Shown here: positions 35,701 through 47,400 of the stretch, piece after piece
How the letters are laid out: every line of letters starts with the position of its first letter
Position numbering within the stretch: position 1 is the stretch's first letter
Source: Zea mays
Lineage: Eukaryota; Streptophyta; Magnoliopsida; Poales; Poaceae
DNA length: 64,000 nucleotides
Direction: 5' to 3'
Assembly (NCBI RefSeq): GCF_902167145.1
Contig: NC_050104.1
Location: 2,666,001 to 2,730,000, forward strand
The notes under the pieces: generated by a model
What the model was told of the DNA's origin: nothing
The model's input: only the letters and a program-made list of their open reading frames with translations
The model's database searches: none
Made by a program: the position numbers and the translations under genes

Positions 35701-36003
35701 AAAGACAGACACATCTACATTTGTAAAAAGACAATTATATCCCATATTGCATAGTTGACTAACAGATAGCAAATTGTAACCAAGAGACTCAACTAAAAAC
35801 ACATTGGAGATAGAGTGCTCATTAGAAATTGCAATTTTACCTAACCCTTTTACCTTGCCTTGATTCCCATCACCGAATATAATTGAATCTTGGGAATCCC
35901 TATTCTTGACGTAGGAGGTGAACATCTTCTTCTCCCCCGTCATATGGTTTGTGCATCCACTGTCAATAATCCAGCTTGAACCCCCGGATGCATAAACCTG
36001 CAA
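32797..36003 (-). CDS. pol: Pol polyprotein of element C (PR-IN-RT-RH)
   Basis: 1068 uninterrupted codons in the +1 frame relative to gag; the frame opens just past the gag stop with a TTG, and no ATG precedes the protease. Domains in order: aspartic protease DSGC (residues about 14-17), zinc/GAG-pre-integrase region ([12 protein letters not shown]), integrase (Asp in LLHMDLFGP, Asp in IRSDNGSEF, Glu in VIERKNRT), reverse transcriptase with [11 protein letters not shown] and YVDDIIFG (about 752), and RNase H with [17 protein letters not shown] and DNESAI. All catalytic residues are present. It would reverse transcribe and integrate the element. This is the intact version of A's broken pol. 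Confidence 0.95.
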   Translation of the reverse strand: MQVYASGGSSWIIDSGCTNHMTGEKKMFTSYVKNRDSQDSIIFGDGNQGKVKGLGKIAISNEHSISNVFLVESLGYNLLSVSQLCNMGYNCLFTNVDVSVFRRSDGSLAFKGVLDGKLYLVDFAKEEAGLDACLIAKTSMGWLWHRRLAHVGMKNLHKLLKGEHVIGLTNIQFEKDRPCAACQAGKQVGGAHHSKNVMTTSRPLELLHMDLFGPVAYLSIGGSKYGLVIVDDYSRFTWVFFLQDKSETQGTLKRFLRRAQNEFELKVKKIRSDNGSEFKNLQVEEFLEEEGIKHEFSAPYTPQQNGVIERKNRTLIDMARTMLGEFKTPERFWSEAVNTACHAINRVYLHRLLKKTSYELLTGNKPNVSYFRVFGSKCYILVKKGRNSKFAPKAVEGFLLGYDSNTKAYRVFNKSSGLVEVSSDVVFDETNGSPREQAVDLDDVDEEDVPTAAIRTMAIGDIRPQEQKEQDQPSSSTLVHPPTQDDEQVHQQEACDQGGAQDDHVMEEEAQPTPPTQVRAMIQRDHPVDQILGDISKGVTTRSRLVNFCEHYSFVSSIEPFRVEEALLDPDWVLAMQEELNNFKRNEVWTLVPRPKQNVVGTKWVFRNKQDEHGVVTRNKARLVAKGYAQVAGLDFEETFAPVARLESIRILLAYATHHSFRLFQMDVKSAFLNGPIKEEVYVEQPPGFEDERYPNHVCKLSKALYGLKQAPRAWYECLRDFLIVNAFKVGKADPTLFTKTCDGDLFVCQIYVDDIIFGSTNQKSCEEFSRLMTQKFEMSMMGELNYFLGFQVKQLKDGTFISQMKYTQDLLKRFGMKDAKPAKTPMGTDGHTDLNKGGKSVDQKAYRSMIGSLLYLCASRPDIMLSVCMCARFQSDPKECHLVAVKRILRYLVATPCLGLWYPKGSTFDLVGYSDSDYAGCKVDRKSTSGTCQFLGRSLVSWNSKKQTSVALSTAEAEYVAAGQCCAQLLWMRQTLRDFGYNLSKVPLLCDNESAIRMAENPVEHSRTKHIDIRHHFLRDHQQKGDIEVFHVSTENQLADIFTKPLDEKTFCRLRSELNVLDSRNLD

Positions 36004-36010
36004 GGCAAAT

Positions 36011-38407
36011 TTAGGCTTGGGTCTTAGGTACCCAACTCATGTTGGGTCCTACAAGGTTAGTGCAAATATCCTTAGGGACCCAAATGCAAGTTTTGTCTCC
36101 CTTGCATTTTGCCCCTAACTTCCTAGCAACTATTTTCCTATCCTTTCTACAAATAGCAAAGGAAGCATTTAAAGCATGATAAATTGTAGAGGGTTCATTC
36201 TTTACTTTCCTAGGAACATTAACAACATTTCTCCTAGGCATATTATGAACAACATTTCTCCTACCAACATTTCTATTATGCACATAAGAAGAACTAGAAG
36301 CAAACATGTCATGAGAATCAAAAGCATCATATGTGTTACATCTCCTATAAGCATTTCTAGATTGTCTCCTATCATGGTACATAAATGCATGGTTCTTTTG
36401 CACACTACTAGCCATAGGGGCCTTCCCTTTCTCCTTGGCGGAGATGGGAGCCTTATGGCTTGTCAAGTTCTTGGCTTCCTTTTTGTAGCCAAGTCCATCC
36501 TTAATTGAGGGGTGTCTACCAATTGTGTAGGCATCCCTTGCAAATTTTAGCTTATCAAAATTACTCTTGCTAGTCTTAAGTTGAGCATTAAGACTAGCCA
36601 ATTCATCATTAAGTTTGGAAATTGAAACTAGGTGTTCACTACAAGCATCAATGTCAAAATCTTTACACCTATTGCAAGTTTCAACAATTTCTACACACGA
36701 TGTTGATTTACTAGCTATTTCTAACTTGGCATTCAAATCATCATTAACACTTTTTAACTTGGAGATGGATTCATGACAAGTAGATAATTCACTAGAGAGC
36801 ATTTCATTCCTGTTAATTTCTAGAGCAAGAGAATTTTGTGCATTAACAAATTTATCATGCTCCTCATATAAAAGATCCTCTTGTTTTTCTAGTAATCTAT
36901 TCTTGTCATTCAAAGCATCAATCAACTCATTAATCTTATTAATTTTAGATCTATCTAATCCCTTGAATAAGCATGAGTAATCTATCTCATCATCATCACT
37001 AGACTCATCCTCACTTGAAGAAGCATAAGTACTAGCATCATGAGTGCTTACTTTCTTCTCCCTTGCCATGAGGCAAGTGTGACGCTCGTTGGCGAAGAGG
37101 GATGACTTGTTGAAGGCGGTGGCGGCGAGTCCTTCATTGTCGGAGTCGGAGGAGGAGCAATCTGAATCCCACTCCTTTCCGATATGTGCCTCGCCCTTGG
37201 CCTTCTTGTAATGCTTCTTCTTCTCCCTTTTGTTCCCCTTTTCCTGGTCACTTTCATTATCGGGACAGTTAGCAATGAAATGACCAATCTTACCACATTT
37301 GAAGCACGAGCGCTTCTCCTTTGTCTTGGTCTTGCTTGGCTGTCCCTTGCGACCTTTAAGCGTCGTCTTGAAGCGCTTAATGATGAGGGCCATTTCCTCA
37401 TTATTTAGCCCGGCCGCCTCAACTTGCGCCACCTTGCTCGGTAGCGCCTCCTTGCTCCTCGTTGCCTTGAGAGCAATGGGTTGAGGCTCATGAATAGGAC
37501 CGTTCAACGCGTCGTCCACATATCTTGCCTCCTTGATCATCATTCGCCCGCTTACGAACTTCCCCAGAACTTCTTTGGGCGACATCTTGGTGTACCTAGG
37601 ATTTTCACGAATATTGTTCACCAAATGAGGATCAAGAACGGTAAAGGACCTTAGCATTAGGCGGACGACGTCGTGATCCGTCCATCGCGTGCTTCCGTAG
37701 CTCCTTATTTTGTTGATAAGAGTCTTGAGCCGGTTGTATGTTTGAGTTGGCTCCTCGCCCCTTATCATTGCGAACCGTCCAAGCTCGCCCTCCACCAACT
37801 CCATCTTGGTGAGCAAGGTGACATCATTCCCCTCATGAGAGATCTTGAGGGTGTCCCAGATCTGCTTGGCATTGTCCAAGCCGCTCACCTTATGGTACTC
37901 GTCCCTGCACAAAGAGGCTAGCAACACAGTAGTAGCTTGTGCATTTTTATGAATCTGTTCATTAATAAACATGGGACTATCCGTACTATCAAAGTGCATT
38001 CCACTTTCTACAATCTCCCATATGCTAGGATGGAGAGAGAACAAGTGACTACGCATTTTGTGACTCCAAAATCCGTAGTCCTCTCCATCAAAATGAGGAG
38101 GTTTACCAAGTGGAATAGATAATAAATGAGCATTAGTACTTTGAGGAATACGAGAGTAATCAAAAGAAAAGTTCGAATTGACCGGTTTCTTTCTCTCGTA
38201 TTCGTTGTGGTCGTCGTCCTTTTGGGAGGAAGTAGACTCATCGCTGTCGTAGTAGACGATCTCCTTGATGCGTCTTGTCTTCTTCTTCTTCCCATCTTTG
38301 CGTCTGTGGCCCGAGCCCGAGTCGTTGGACTTGTCATCCCTTGGCTCGTTGACGAAGGACTCCTTCTCCTTGTCATTGATCACGATTCCCTTCCCTTTAG
38401 GATCCAT
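36011..38407 (-). CDS. gag: Gag polyprotein of element C
   Basis: 798 codons starting MDPKGKGIV. The layout is as in A: charged N-terminus, UBN2/DUF4219-type core ([24 protein letters not shown]), CCHC knuckle [14 protein letters not shown], acidic Ser-rich segment, coiled coil, basic tail. It would form virus-like particles. The frame is intact, and the ATG is the first after the PBS leader. Confidence 0.93.
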   Translation of the reverse strand: MDPKGKGIVINDKEKESFVNEPRDDKSNDSGSGHRRKDGKKKKTRRIKEIVYYDSDESTSSQKDDDHNEYERKKPVNSNFSFDYSRIPQSTNAHLLSIPLGKPPHFDGEDYGFWSHKMRSHLFSLHPSIWEIVESGMHFDSTDSPMFINEQIHKNAQATTVLLASLCRDEYHKVSGLDNAKQIWDTLKISHEGNDVTLLTKMELVEGELGRFAMIRGEEPTQTYNRLKTLINKIRSYGSTRWTDHDVVRLMLRSFTVLDPHLVNNIRENPRYTKMSPKEVLGKFVSGRMMIKEARYVDDALNGPIHEPQPIALKATRSKEALPSKVAQVEAAGLNNEEMALIIKRFKTTLKGRKGQPSKTKTKEKRSCFKCGKIGHFIANCPDNESDQEKGNKREKKKHYKKAKGEAHIGKEWDSDCSSSDSDNEGLAATAFNKSSLFANERHTCLMAREKKVSTHDASTYASSSEDESSDDDEIDYSCLFKGLDRSKINKINELIDALNDKNRLLEKQEDLLYEEHDKFVNAQNSLALEINRNEMLSSELSTCHESISKLKSVNDDLNAKLEIASKSTSCVEIVETCNRCKDFDIDACSEHLVSISKLNDELASLNAQLKTSKSNFDKLKFARDAYTIGRHPSIKDGLGYKKEAKNLTSHKAPISAKEKGKAPMASSVQKNHAFMYHDRRQSRNAYRRCNTYDAFDSHDMFASSSSYVHNRNVGRRNVVHNMPRRNVVNVPRKVKNEPSTIYHALNASFAICRKDRKIVARKLGAKCKGDKTCIWVPKDICTNLVGPNMSWVPKTQA

Positions 38408-38437
38408 CTCTTCAGGCGGTTAGTCCCTTTGTGAAGA

Positions 38438-38456
38438 GAACGGCTTTGATACCAAT
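38438..38456 (-). other. Primer-binding site and leader of element C
   Basis: On the minus strand the LTR is followed by AT and then TGGTATCAAAGCCG, which fits initiator tRNA-Met with one mismatch. It lies at the normal distance from the LTR, unlike in element A. Confidence 0.85.
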
Positions 38457-39702
38457 TGAGAGCACCTAGATGGGGGGTGAATAGGTGATCCTGTGAAACT
38501 TAAACTTATAGCCACAAAAACTTGTTAAGTGTTAGCACAATAATTGCCAAGTGGCTAGAGAGGAGTCTCAACAAAACACAATACCACAAGAGATCAAACA
38601 CAGAGATGACACAGTGGTTTATCCCGTGGTTCGGCCAAGACCAACACTTGCCTACTCCACGTTGTGGCGTCCCAACGGACGAGGGTTGCAATCAACCCCT
38701 CTCAAGCGGTCCAAAGACCAACTTGAATACCACGGTGTTTTGCTTTGCCTTTCAATATCCCGTTTGCGAGGAATCTCCACAACTTGGAGCCTCTCGCCCT
38801 TACACTTAAGATTCACAAAGAAATACGGAGTAAGGGAGAAACTAGCAAAGCACACAAGACTCAAAATCAGAGCAACAGCATGCACACAAGTCGCAACAAG
38901 AGCTCGTAACACCACTCAATGAGTTCACAACTCAACAAGAGCTCTAGATGCTATCACAATGAACCAAATGCGTGGAATCGATGTCTTGGTGCTTAGGAAT
39001 GTTGTAGGAATGCTTGATCTCCTCCTCCATGCGCCTAGGGGTCCCTTTTATAGCCCCAAGGCAGCTAGGAGCCGTTGAGAGCAAATCTGGAAGGCTGATC
39101 TTGCCTTCTGTCGACTGGTGCACCGGACAGTCCGGTGCACACCGGACACTGTCCGGTGCCCGATTTCTTTCCTTGAACGGCGCAGCCGACCGTTGGCCGC
39201 CAGAGAGCCATTGGCGCACCGGACATGTCCGGTGCACACCGGACAGTCCGGTGCCCCCTTCTAGCCGTTGGCTCGACCACGTGTCCCGCGTAGATTGCGT
39301 GGCCTACCGTTGGCCCGGCCGACCGTTGGCTCACCGGACAGTCCGGTGCACACCGGACAGTCCGGTGAATTATAGCCGTACGTCGTCGGCGAATTCCCGA
39401 GAGCGGCCACTTCGCTCGAGCCAGACTGGCGCACGGGACACTGTCCGGTGCACCACCGGACAGTCCGGTGCTCCCAGACTCAGCAGAGTCTTGGCTGCTC
39501 GAGCCAAGACAATTCCAATTCGATTTTTTCTGTTTCCAGTACTTAGACACAATATATTAGTCCATAAACAATATACTAAGTCTGAGAAACATACCTTTAT
39601 TCTTGATTTTTACTTTGTCCACTATTTTACACTTAAGCACTTGTATTGGACACTAAATCACCAAAATACTTAGAAATGGCCCAAGGGCACATTTCCCTTT
39701 CA
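38457..39702 (-). repeat. 5' LTR of element C
   Basis: It is 1246 bp, with a TATA box on the minus strand at about 39045-39053 and palindromes between about 39118 and 39470. One palindrome copy has a point change (GCACGGGACACTG near 39432). It is nearly identical to 30735-31963. Confidence 0.93.
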
Positions 39703-39879
39703 GTAGCAGCAACAGCTGTAAATAGGATATTAAAACAGTAAGTATAACTCCCCTGAGACAGTATTCATGTATAAATAAATATTCCAAACCAACTTGCAAT
39801 AGGCTAGTAGCTAACATTGCCATGAAATTTGATTTGCATGGAAGATGCTAGCGCCAAGTAGTAATACTAATATCTGGTC

Positions 39880-39950
39880 TTAATCAGAGGCAGTTGTTTG
39901 TCCGCAGAATTGTCTTAGCAACACAAGGTGCTCACAATCTTGGTTCAGTC
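39880..39950 (-). pseudogene. Possible captured terminal exon, unidentified
   Basis: After a TTTCAG acceptor the frame reads LNQDCEHLVLLRQFCGQTTASD and ends at TAA (39882-39880). It is short and exon-like. The source is not recognised, and it may be chance. Confidence 0.3.
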
Positions 39951-40146
39951 CTGAAATGGAAGATGGTGACATGCTTTAATTTGTAATAAAAGAAGATCAT
40001 GATATGTTGAGTGCATGTATGATCACTGTATCCCATCACGATCTTTCTCTTATTGATTAAAAAATATAATAACAAGTGAAAAAATTATCATACATGTGAT
40101 AGAGAAGGAAAATGACCTATCAATAACAAACGATAGCATGTCTTAC

Positions 40147-40244
40147 TGTGAAGATAATCTTCAAATCCAGAATCATCTAGGGAACCTGTTAGTGCCTCAT
40201 ATCCAAGCAGCGATGATGGCAAAGCACCAGGGGGGCTTTGGAAC
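40147..40244 (-). pseudogene. UMP1: Captured proteasome maturation factor UMP1 exon
   Basis: UMP1 is a chaperone needed for 20S proteasome assembly. This 98-bp exon has an acceptor GCCAG before 40244 and a donor GTAAGA after 40147. It reads FQSPPGALPSSLLGYEA, then LTGSLDDSGFEDYLH, matching the conserved middle of plant UMP1 as I remember it. One conserved residue looks changed (Ser for Phe in SLDDFGFEDYL). Only this exon is present, so no working protein results. It is another Helitron-captured fragment. Confidence 0.8.
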
Positions 40245-40385
40245 CTGGCATCATAAAATATCAGTCAACAACGCATCAAGAGAGCTAAACTGCTAATCAC
40301 CAAAAAACAATATAAACTAATGTACTAAGTTGTTGAAGGATGAAGATGAACAAAATAGAAGGCACACTCCTATTTCCTTAGTTGC

Positions 40386-40616
40386 CTCCCTCTTTTGTAT
40401 AAGTTGTTCCAAATTTTTTTAAAGAGTCAAATCATCTTAGTTTTGACCAGATTTAAATAATAAAATTTATGATACAAATAAGTATCATTAGATTATTTTC
40501 ATAGTGTATCTATCCGATGTAATAAATCTATGCAACTCTCTATATTTTTTGTCGAACTTGAGATGCTTTGACTCTGCAAAAAAGTTTAAATGTCTTCTGA
40601 TTTGGAACAGAGGGAG
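40386..40616. mobile_element. Stowaway-type MITE
   Basis: The termini CTCCCTC...GTTCC at the left and GGAACAGAGGGAG at the right are inverted and resemble the abundant grass Stowaway termini. TA follows at 40617-40618. About 231 bp, AT-rich, non-coding. Confidence 0.6.
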
Positions 40617-40984
40617 TACAGGCAGTAGTAAACAAAATATCGCAAATAAATTGTTAGCACAATGAAGTTTTAACTTGAAAAACTGGCACGCATGGTAGCA
40701 AAGATACTACAACAGTCAAATATCAAAAGCATTCCAATAAGACACTTAAATACACAGGGAATGAAATCTAGGCACAGTCAATGTTGCGGTAGCAACAAAT
40801 ACACAGGCACAATAAGGTCATTCAGATTGTAGGTATGAAAATGATAAACAACTTTACCGCCAAATGCTGAAACCATGTAAAGAAATCCTATCAGTAAAAA
40901 AGGTGATAAGTCAATGCATAAGAAGAGCAATTTATAGAAATCATGAATGAAAAATTTTACAAACAGCATAATAGATCTACTAAC

Positions 40985-41099
40985 CTCTCGAGTTTGTGTA
41001 GCAGAAACAGTCTGCCTATTCTGTATATCATCCACAGTGTTTGCATCAATATTTACAAGCAGCCTATTAATCCATGCATTTTCTAGTTCATGGTGACAG
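40985..41099 (-). pseudogene. Captured exon, source unknown
   Basis: A 115-bp exon between an acceptor AACTTGCAG and a donor GTTAGT, open for CHHELENAWINRLLVNID and on to QTVSATQTRE. The full open frame and splice sites indicate a host exon. I do not recognise the gene. It is in the Helitron's orientation. Confidence 0.55.
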
Positions 41100-41224
41100 C
41101 TGCAAGTTTAACATGCAGTTCTTTAAGCTATTATACAACTGAAGTTAGGCAGGCAAAAGAAGACCTTACCAGTGTCTAGATAGAGTAGCATGGTTGCACT
41201 CAACATTAATCTTGAATTCTCTTA

Positions 41225-41585
41225 CGGGGCGTTTGGATCCCTTCATTTTAGAGAAATTGGAATTCGCTCAATAAAGTAACTTATTTAGTTTGGAATTTGA
41301 CATTCCACCACTTTCCAAAGTTCATATATTAGTCTATCTCAAATTCATGGGGTGAAGGATGGAAAATGGTTTTATACAATAGTAGAATTTGTTTCTACTC
41401 TATAACTTATGTGACACTCTTCGTCTCACTCCTCTATAGTAAAAATATAGCACAAAAATATCTCTGACATCTTGCTAATAATAGTATACAAATATATTTT
41501 GTATAAAACTGAATTAATTTAATTGATATATGCCTAAATTACTATTATTAGAATGGAATTCAATTCTAATGATCCAAACGAGGCG
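41225..41585. mobile_element. Tourist-like MITE, copy 2 (complete)
   Basis: 361 bp with imperfect terminal inverted repeats (CGGGGCGTTTGGATC at the left, GATCCAAACGAGGCG at the right) and TTA on both sides (41222-41224 and 41586-41588). It is non-coding and the same family as 1-335. Inserted in the Helitron interior. Confidence 0.75.
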
Positions 41586-42029
41586 TTATGTAATTTGATA
41601 CGAGAAAAAAGTAATTTTAGAAAAAAACTGTTAAACTCATAAACTTCACTCACAGAAAATTGTTGACAATGTATGCACATTTGAAAAATTATAGTACTTG
41701 TAAAACCATACTTCTGTAGAAAAGCAAACGTAATTGCAACATCCTAGTCATGCCTGCTAGAGAAACAAGTATAAGTGTTTCTGAATCCTTTAGGGTATTT
41801 TGCTAATTCATTCCTATGTAAGTAGCTTACTTGTGTGTGTTGGTCTGTTGGTTTTTGTGGCTTAGGCTCTATCGATAGTGTTCCTAAAAGAATAAAATGA
41901 CAGTTCTATAACCAAATTGGCATAGTAAATACAATGCATTATGTCAAAGTACAGACATGGTAAGAAACACAATACATACCACAAGACTATAGTATTTGCA
42001 GTGCAGCTATAGCATTTTCCTGGGTTGGG

Positions 42030-42392
42030 TCAACAGAAGCTGGAATCATAATCAGCCCCGTGAACACATGTAAAACAGTGGATACTATATAGGGTACAAG
42101 AATTCCACGAGAAGAAAATTATTGGTCCAGTGGTGTGGACTGGGCCGAACCCTAGAGTGCATTTGTCATGGTTATGCAATGATCTTCCAAGCATGACGTT
42201 CAATGCTAAAACAAATCTAAGCAGATTCGTTGGTTCCTCTTTCCCTACTAAATAGAGCTTGTATGAGGATATTTGGTACACAACCTGGTGGTCGGCTTGC
42301 TGGACCCGCAGGTAGTGGTGCAATGCGACATCTATGAGGACAGCAAAGGCTTCCCCATGGCTCTCGCCTGCCGCTGAGACGGGACATGACAC
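42030..42392 (-). other. Unidentified 120-codon open frame in the Helitron
   Basis: The minus-strand frame includes SHGEAFAVLIDVALHHYLRV and VVYQISSYKLYLVGKEEP. It follows the histone fragment in the direction of transcription, after a possible acceptor near 42379. It may be captured coding DNA, but a plus-strand reading of the same segment is also open. I have no identification. Confidence 0.25.
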
Positions 42393-42456
42393 GAGAGATG
42401 GGCATCACTTTCAGGGGCAGGTGAAGACACATCGAAAGGGAAAGAGGAAACAATCA

Positions 42457-42913
<457 letters not shown>

Positions 42914-43001
42914 CTATGGCGGGGGAGGCGCGGGCCGGATTCGTCGCGGGGGAGGCAGAGCGGCGGGGTGAGATTCGCAGGCGGGGACAGTCTACACTGC
43001 C

Positions 43002-43005
<4 letters not shown>

Positions 43006-43090
<85 letters not shown>
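43006..43090. repeat. (AT)n microsatellite, about 85 bp
   Basis: Uninterrupted TA dinucleotides. It abuts the proposed Helitron 5' end. The YIYIYI open frames across it are artefacts of the repeat. Confidence 0.98.
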
Positions 43091-43092
<2 letters not shown>

Positions 43093-43093
43093 A

Positions 43094-43589
43094 TCATGCA
43101 TGCATGCTTTCGGATAACAAAACACTACCACCCCGAACTACTTACTATATATATATGAGCTAAAGTACAATCTCTACTGTAGCAGCACGCGGCATTCCTC
43201 TTTCCAGAGAGCTAGTATAGTACCGATCGTAGAGACAAGGGAACAGCCATTAAAGAACACACGAAGGCAGCAAGGGCTAGCAAACCACTCCTTTTAGCCG
43301 CTTCTGCAGCTTTCTAGCTCCAGCTCCAGCTCCAGCTCCAGGACGCGCTTTCATTCGTCTGCTCATCCGATCGATGCGAAAACCAGGCATCTCGGTTCGC
43401 GTCTGCCGCGGGCCTCGGCCAACGAAGCGCTTAGTTGGCCGCCACCCCCACCCCCATCCAACTTTATATATACTACTACCTTGTTTGACTTTTTCTGAAA
43501 CAAAGTTAATTTGATCCACTCGTTTTATTCAAAAGAAATTCATAATTACTATTTATTCGAACAGGCTAGGCTACCCGTAAAACTATTTG

Positions 43590-43623
<34 letters not shown>

Positions 43624-44454
43624 GAAACCATTTTTCCAAGAGGGGTTTCACTAATTAAGTGCAATAGCCAGAATAAAATGATGCTCTTTTTATCGCTCAC
43701 CTGTCTTTGAGTTTTTGAATGCACCAAGGTTCCTCTTGAGAGACCTGACTAGGGGTGGAAACGAGCCGGCTCGCCCATTTCACGAGCTCGAAAAGGCGGC
43801 TCGGCTCGGCTCGCTAGTGGCTTTGTGGCAGTAGACAAAATTTACAGCTTCTTTGTGGCAGAACCATCAGGTTTCTGACCGTCACTGTTAGTAGCAGCAT
43901 CGTCGTCGTCAGGTGGTACTACCCTGGAGAGGTCTTTGAGGCTATCCGTGGTTCTCTCTAAATTTCTTCCCCTATATCACTTTTTGTGTTACATCGTCAA
44001 CATTTCATCTCCTATTTTTTCATATCTCGCAACGGTTTTCTCTAAATTCTCCCCTTATACCCTACTACAAACATAAAATATCATTTCATGTACCTACTTT
44101 TCATCCACTATCAAATTTTCATCTACTAACAATTATTCAAGGGTCCACAACTACATGAATGAATAGTGCTAGAGCTTCACGCCACGACGACCAGAGGGAG
44201 AGAGAAGAAATCCGCCAGCTGGGGGCCTCGTAGGGAGCACCACTACGGGCATGGGGGCTCCTCTAGCCGCCAGTTAGAAGGGAGCGGATGGCCGGCGGGA
44301 ACCGTTGCACCTAGCCTGATGTCGGCCATGTCCTCGAGCACCATACGAGGAAGAGGTCGCCGCGCTGCCACATGAGCCTGCCAACCGCCCCTTCGCATCG
44401 CGTTTGGAGGGCGTCTGGAATGCGAGTGGAGGAGACCGCTCGACTGGCTCATCT
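43094..44454. other. Anonymous intergenic DNA
   Basis: No gene is supported. It holds a (GCTCCA)n-like hexamer run (43316-43341) and a second TA repeat (about 43591-43620). A start resembling grass hAT-type repeats (TAGGGGTGGAAACGAGCC) lies near 43750. The 80-codon minus frame 43519-43277 is Arg-rich with no known domain. Confidence 0.4.
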
Positions 44455-44462
44455 GCTGAGAC

Positions 44463-47400
44463 CAGTGTTTAAAATAGCGGGCTAAGGCATTTATCCCCGG
44501 GCCTTTTCAACAGCTAGAAAAGGATATATCCGGATATCGCCGCAGCTAAATGTTTTAGCGGTTTTCAAAACATAGAACAATCGAGCAGCATTACCTATGT
44601 AATAAACTAATAACCAAAGCCAAAAAATACAATATGTGGTTCAGACTTGAAAACCAGAAATAATAGCAAGGAAAACAACATTCATTTGCTAAGTTTTATA
44701 GTCTACTGGTTGCAACAATCACTGGTTGCAACATTCAGTGTACTGAGCAGCAAAACATACAACATACTGAGCAGCAAAAGTACTTCAAAAGTCATTGCAA
44801 AGTTGCTAAGTTCCAAGACATTAAGTTGATAAGTTGCAACTAGATAAAATACGAAGGCATAAACTGGTAACTGGTAAGTCTTCAACAGTTCTACTCATCT
44901 CCAGAATCTGAATTTGAAGCTTCAATCTGCATAGATTCATTATCTTCAGATTCAGAAGATGAAGCACAGGTTGCACGCTCTAAATCACCAGACAAGAGAG
45001 ATTTGAGGCTCCTAAGTTTCTTTTTCCTAGGACGCCCATGCCTCTTTCTTTTGGCTGGTAGTTGTGTTTTTGAGATTGTTGGTTCTGGTGATGGTTCGTC
45101 ATGTGCACCCTCTTGGTCTTCATCTTGATCAACATTTTCATCTGGAACAACACCGGTAATAAACTCATTGCCATCATCCTCAAGAATATCGTTCAATTCC
45201 TTCTCTATTGGATCTTTGATCTTGTTGTCTCTCTTCTCCCTTAGTTTAGAATTAAATTTCACAAAGACAAGATCCCTCATTCTATCATGCAGTAATTTGT
45301 TTCGCTTCTTTGTGTGGATCTATGTAGGTATAGAAAATTATAGATTGATCACAAATCTATGAATTCAAGTGAATGTAAATCCAAAAATGAATTGACCAAA
45401 ATCCAAGATATTTTATTACCTGCTCAAAGACTGACCAGGCCCTCTCACAACCTGAGGAGCTACAAGTTAAATTGAGAATCCGTGTTGCTAATATCCTCAG
45501 ATGTGGTGTGGTTGTGCCATGGTTCATCCACCACTTTGCTGCATTAAGCCATTAACATGAAAATTTAATTAATTGTCATGTCAAGACTCAAGAGTTAAAA
45601 AACAGATTTGGTGTGGTGCATGATTCACCTGGATTGAAGGTCTTGTTTCTCCTCTGTCTGACTGCAATGTCATGCCCAAATGCTCCTTGTTGGTCTTGGT
45701 ATATGTTGAGCTCTTCAATTATGCTATCCTGAGTGTCTTCGTCATCAAACATCTTTGTAATGCAAGAAATTACTGCAGCTCTAAAGGAACCATCAAGCTC
45801 AATGCTAGACTTGTTTGGGTAATAAAAGTATGGGTTCAAGTAGTACCCAGCCAAGTGCAATGGAGTCTTCAACTTGTTATCCCATCTTTTATCAATTATG
45901 TCCCAAGCAGCTCTGTATTTACTTTCATTATTATCAAACCTTGTAGCAATTTCTTTCTTTGCCTCAAGCATACATCCATGGAAAAAACCCATGGCAGGTA
46001 CATCACTGTCCATTCTCCTAAGCACATTAGCCAATGGCTCAAAAAAATTGATAGCCATATCAACATTTTTCCAAAAATCCTTCTGATGCCACCACTTTGT
46101 TTGCTTTCTTTCCCTTTGCCTTCTTTAAGTAACCCAACTCATTGAGTTCATCTGATCTAAAGAGTCTTGCTATATCCTTCTTGTTGTCCTGTAAACTTTT
46201 TAGATTCAAATATGCTGTGGCAAATCGAGCCCCGGAACGAACCAAGTCATTCCCAAGAAATTTCCTCATTAGATCCATCACTCGTGTATGAGCATACAAG
46301 AATGTGGTCACCTGTCTAGCACTAGCAATTGTTTGTTCTATAGGTCCAAGCTTCCCAATATCTTCAAGCATGAGATCTAAGCAATGGGCTGCACATCCTG
46401 TCCAAAATATGGAGGGTCTCTTTGCCGCCATTAGACTTGCTGCTGCTGTGTTGACACTTGCATTGTCAGTCACCACTTGGACAACATTTTCTTCCCCTAT
46501 CTCTTGGATGTATCTGTCCACAAGGTCAAACACATATTTTCCATCTTTCTTTACTGCTGAGCAGTCCACTGAATCTAAGAAACAGACCCCATGTGCACTA
46601 TGGACAACCAAGTTCATCACTCCCCTACCCTTCCTGTCTGTCCATGCATCTGTCATCACCGAGCAACCTGTGAGCTGCCATGATTCATGGTGATTCTTGA
46701 ATCTATCCAATACCTTTTGCTTTGCTCTCTTCAAGAATGGTCCACTCATCTCATAAGCACTAGGACCTCTCAGGCCTCTACCAAAAGCTCCAATTGCCTC
46801 AAGCATATGGCCAAAGCTTGGGAGGGTTAATGTATTATGTGCAATGCCAGCTTCATAAAAAAAATTGGCATATATACTCACAGGCTCTATCTCTTCTGTC
46901 TTCTCTTTTTTGGGTTGACAACTTTGTTTGAATTTTGTTCTTGTGGACAGACTCTTCAACAGATTGTGGCTTGTAGAAGTTGTCAATAGTGCCACTGCCA
47001 CCATTTGTTGGGGGTCTAGAGCTGCTGCAATTATTACTTTCCCTTGTTGATTTCAGCACAATAACATCATTCTCATGCTCATTCTCTTCTTCATCGGATC
47101 CATCTGATTTATCTAGATCAATTTCATCCCTTTCTCTTTGCTTTTCCTTCTTTCTCTGTTCTTTTTCACCAGTCTTCTTTGTAAGCAAGGCCTCCATCTC
47201 TTGCTTAACATGTGCTGGAACTTTCTTGCACTTTGTAACATTGAAACCTCCAATGTTTGCAAGATGATACTTAACTCTAGTAATTCCACCATGGATCACC
47301 TTGTCACAGTACTTGCACTGTATTGCATGCTTCTTACTCATATCTGGGACAAAGCAATGCTCCCATGTAGGGTCATCTGACTTGATAGCATTTGATGTTT

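Larger units (their letters stand above)
30735..39702 (-). mobile_element. Element C: Opie-like Sirevirus, complete and intact
   Basis: An 8968-bp element with target duplication GTAGC (30730-30734 and 39703-39707), TG...CA LTRs, PBS, open gag and pol, and polypurine tracts. It is close to element A throughout but lacks A's nonsense codons and the insert after the 5' LTR. It inserted into the Helitron between captured fragments. It is a candidate autonomous copy and the donor type for A. Confidence 0.95.

Noticed and set aside
43277..43519. 80-codon Arg-rich minus-strand frame as a small peptide gene
   Set aside because: No signal peptide or known peptide motif, and part of it is the hexamer repeat at 43316-43341.
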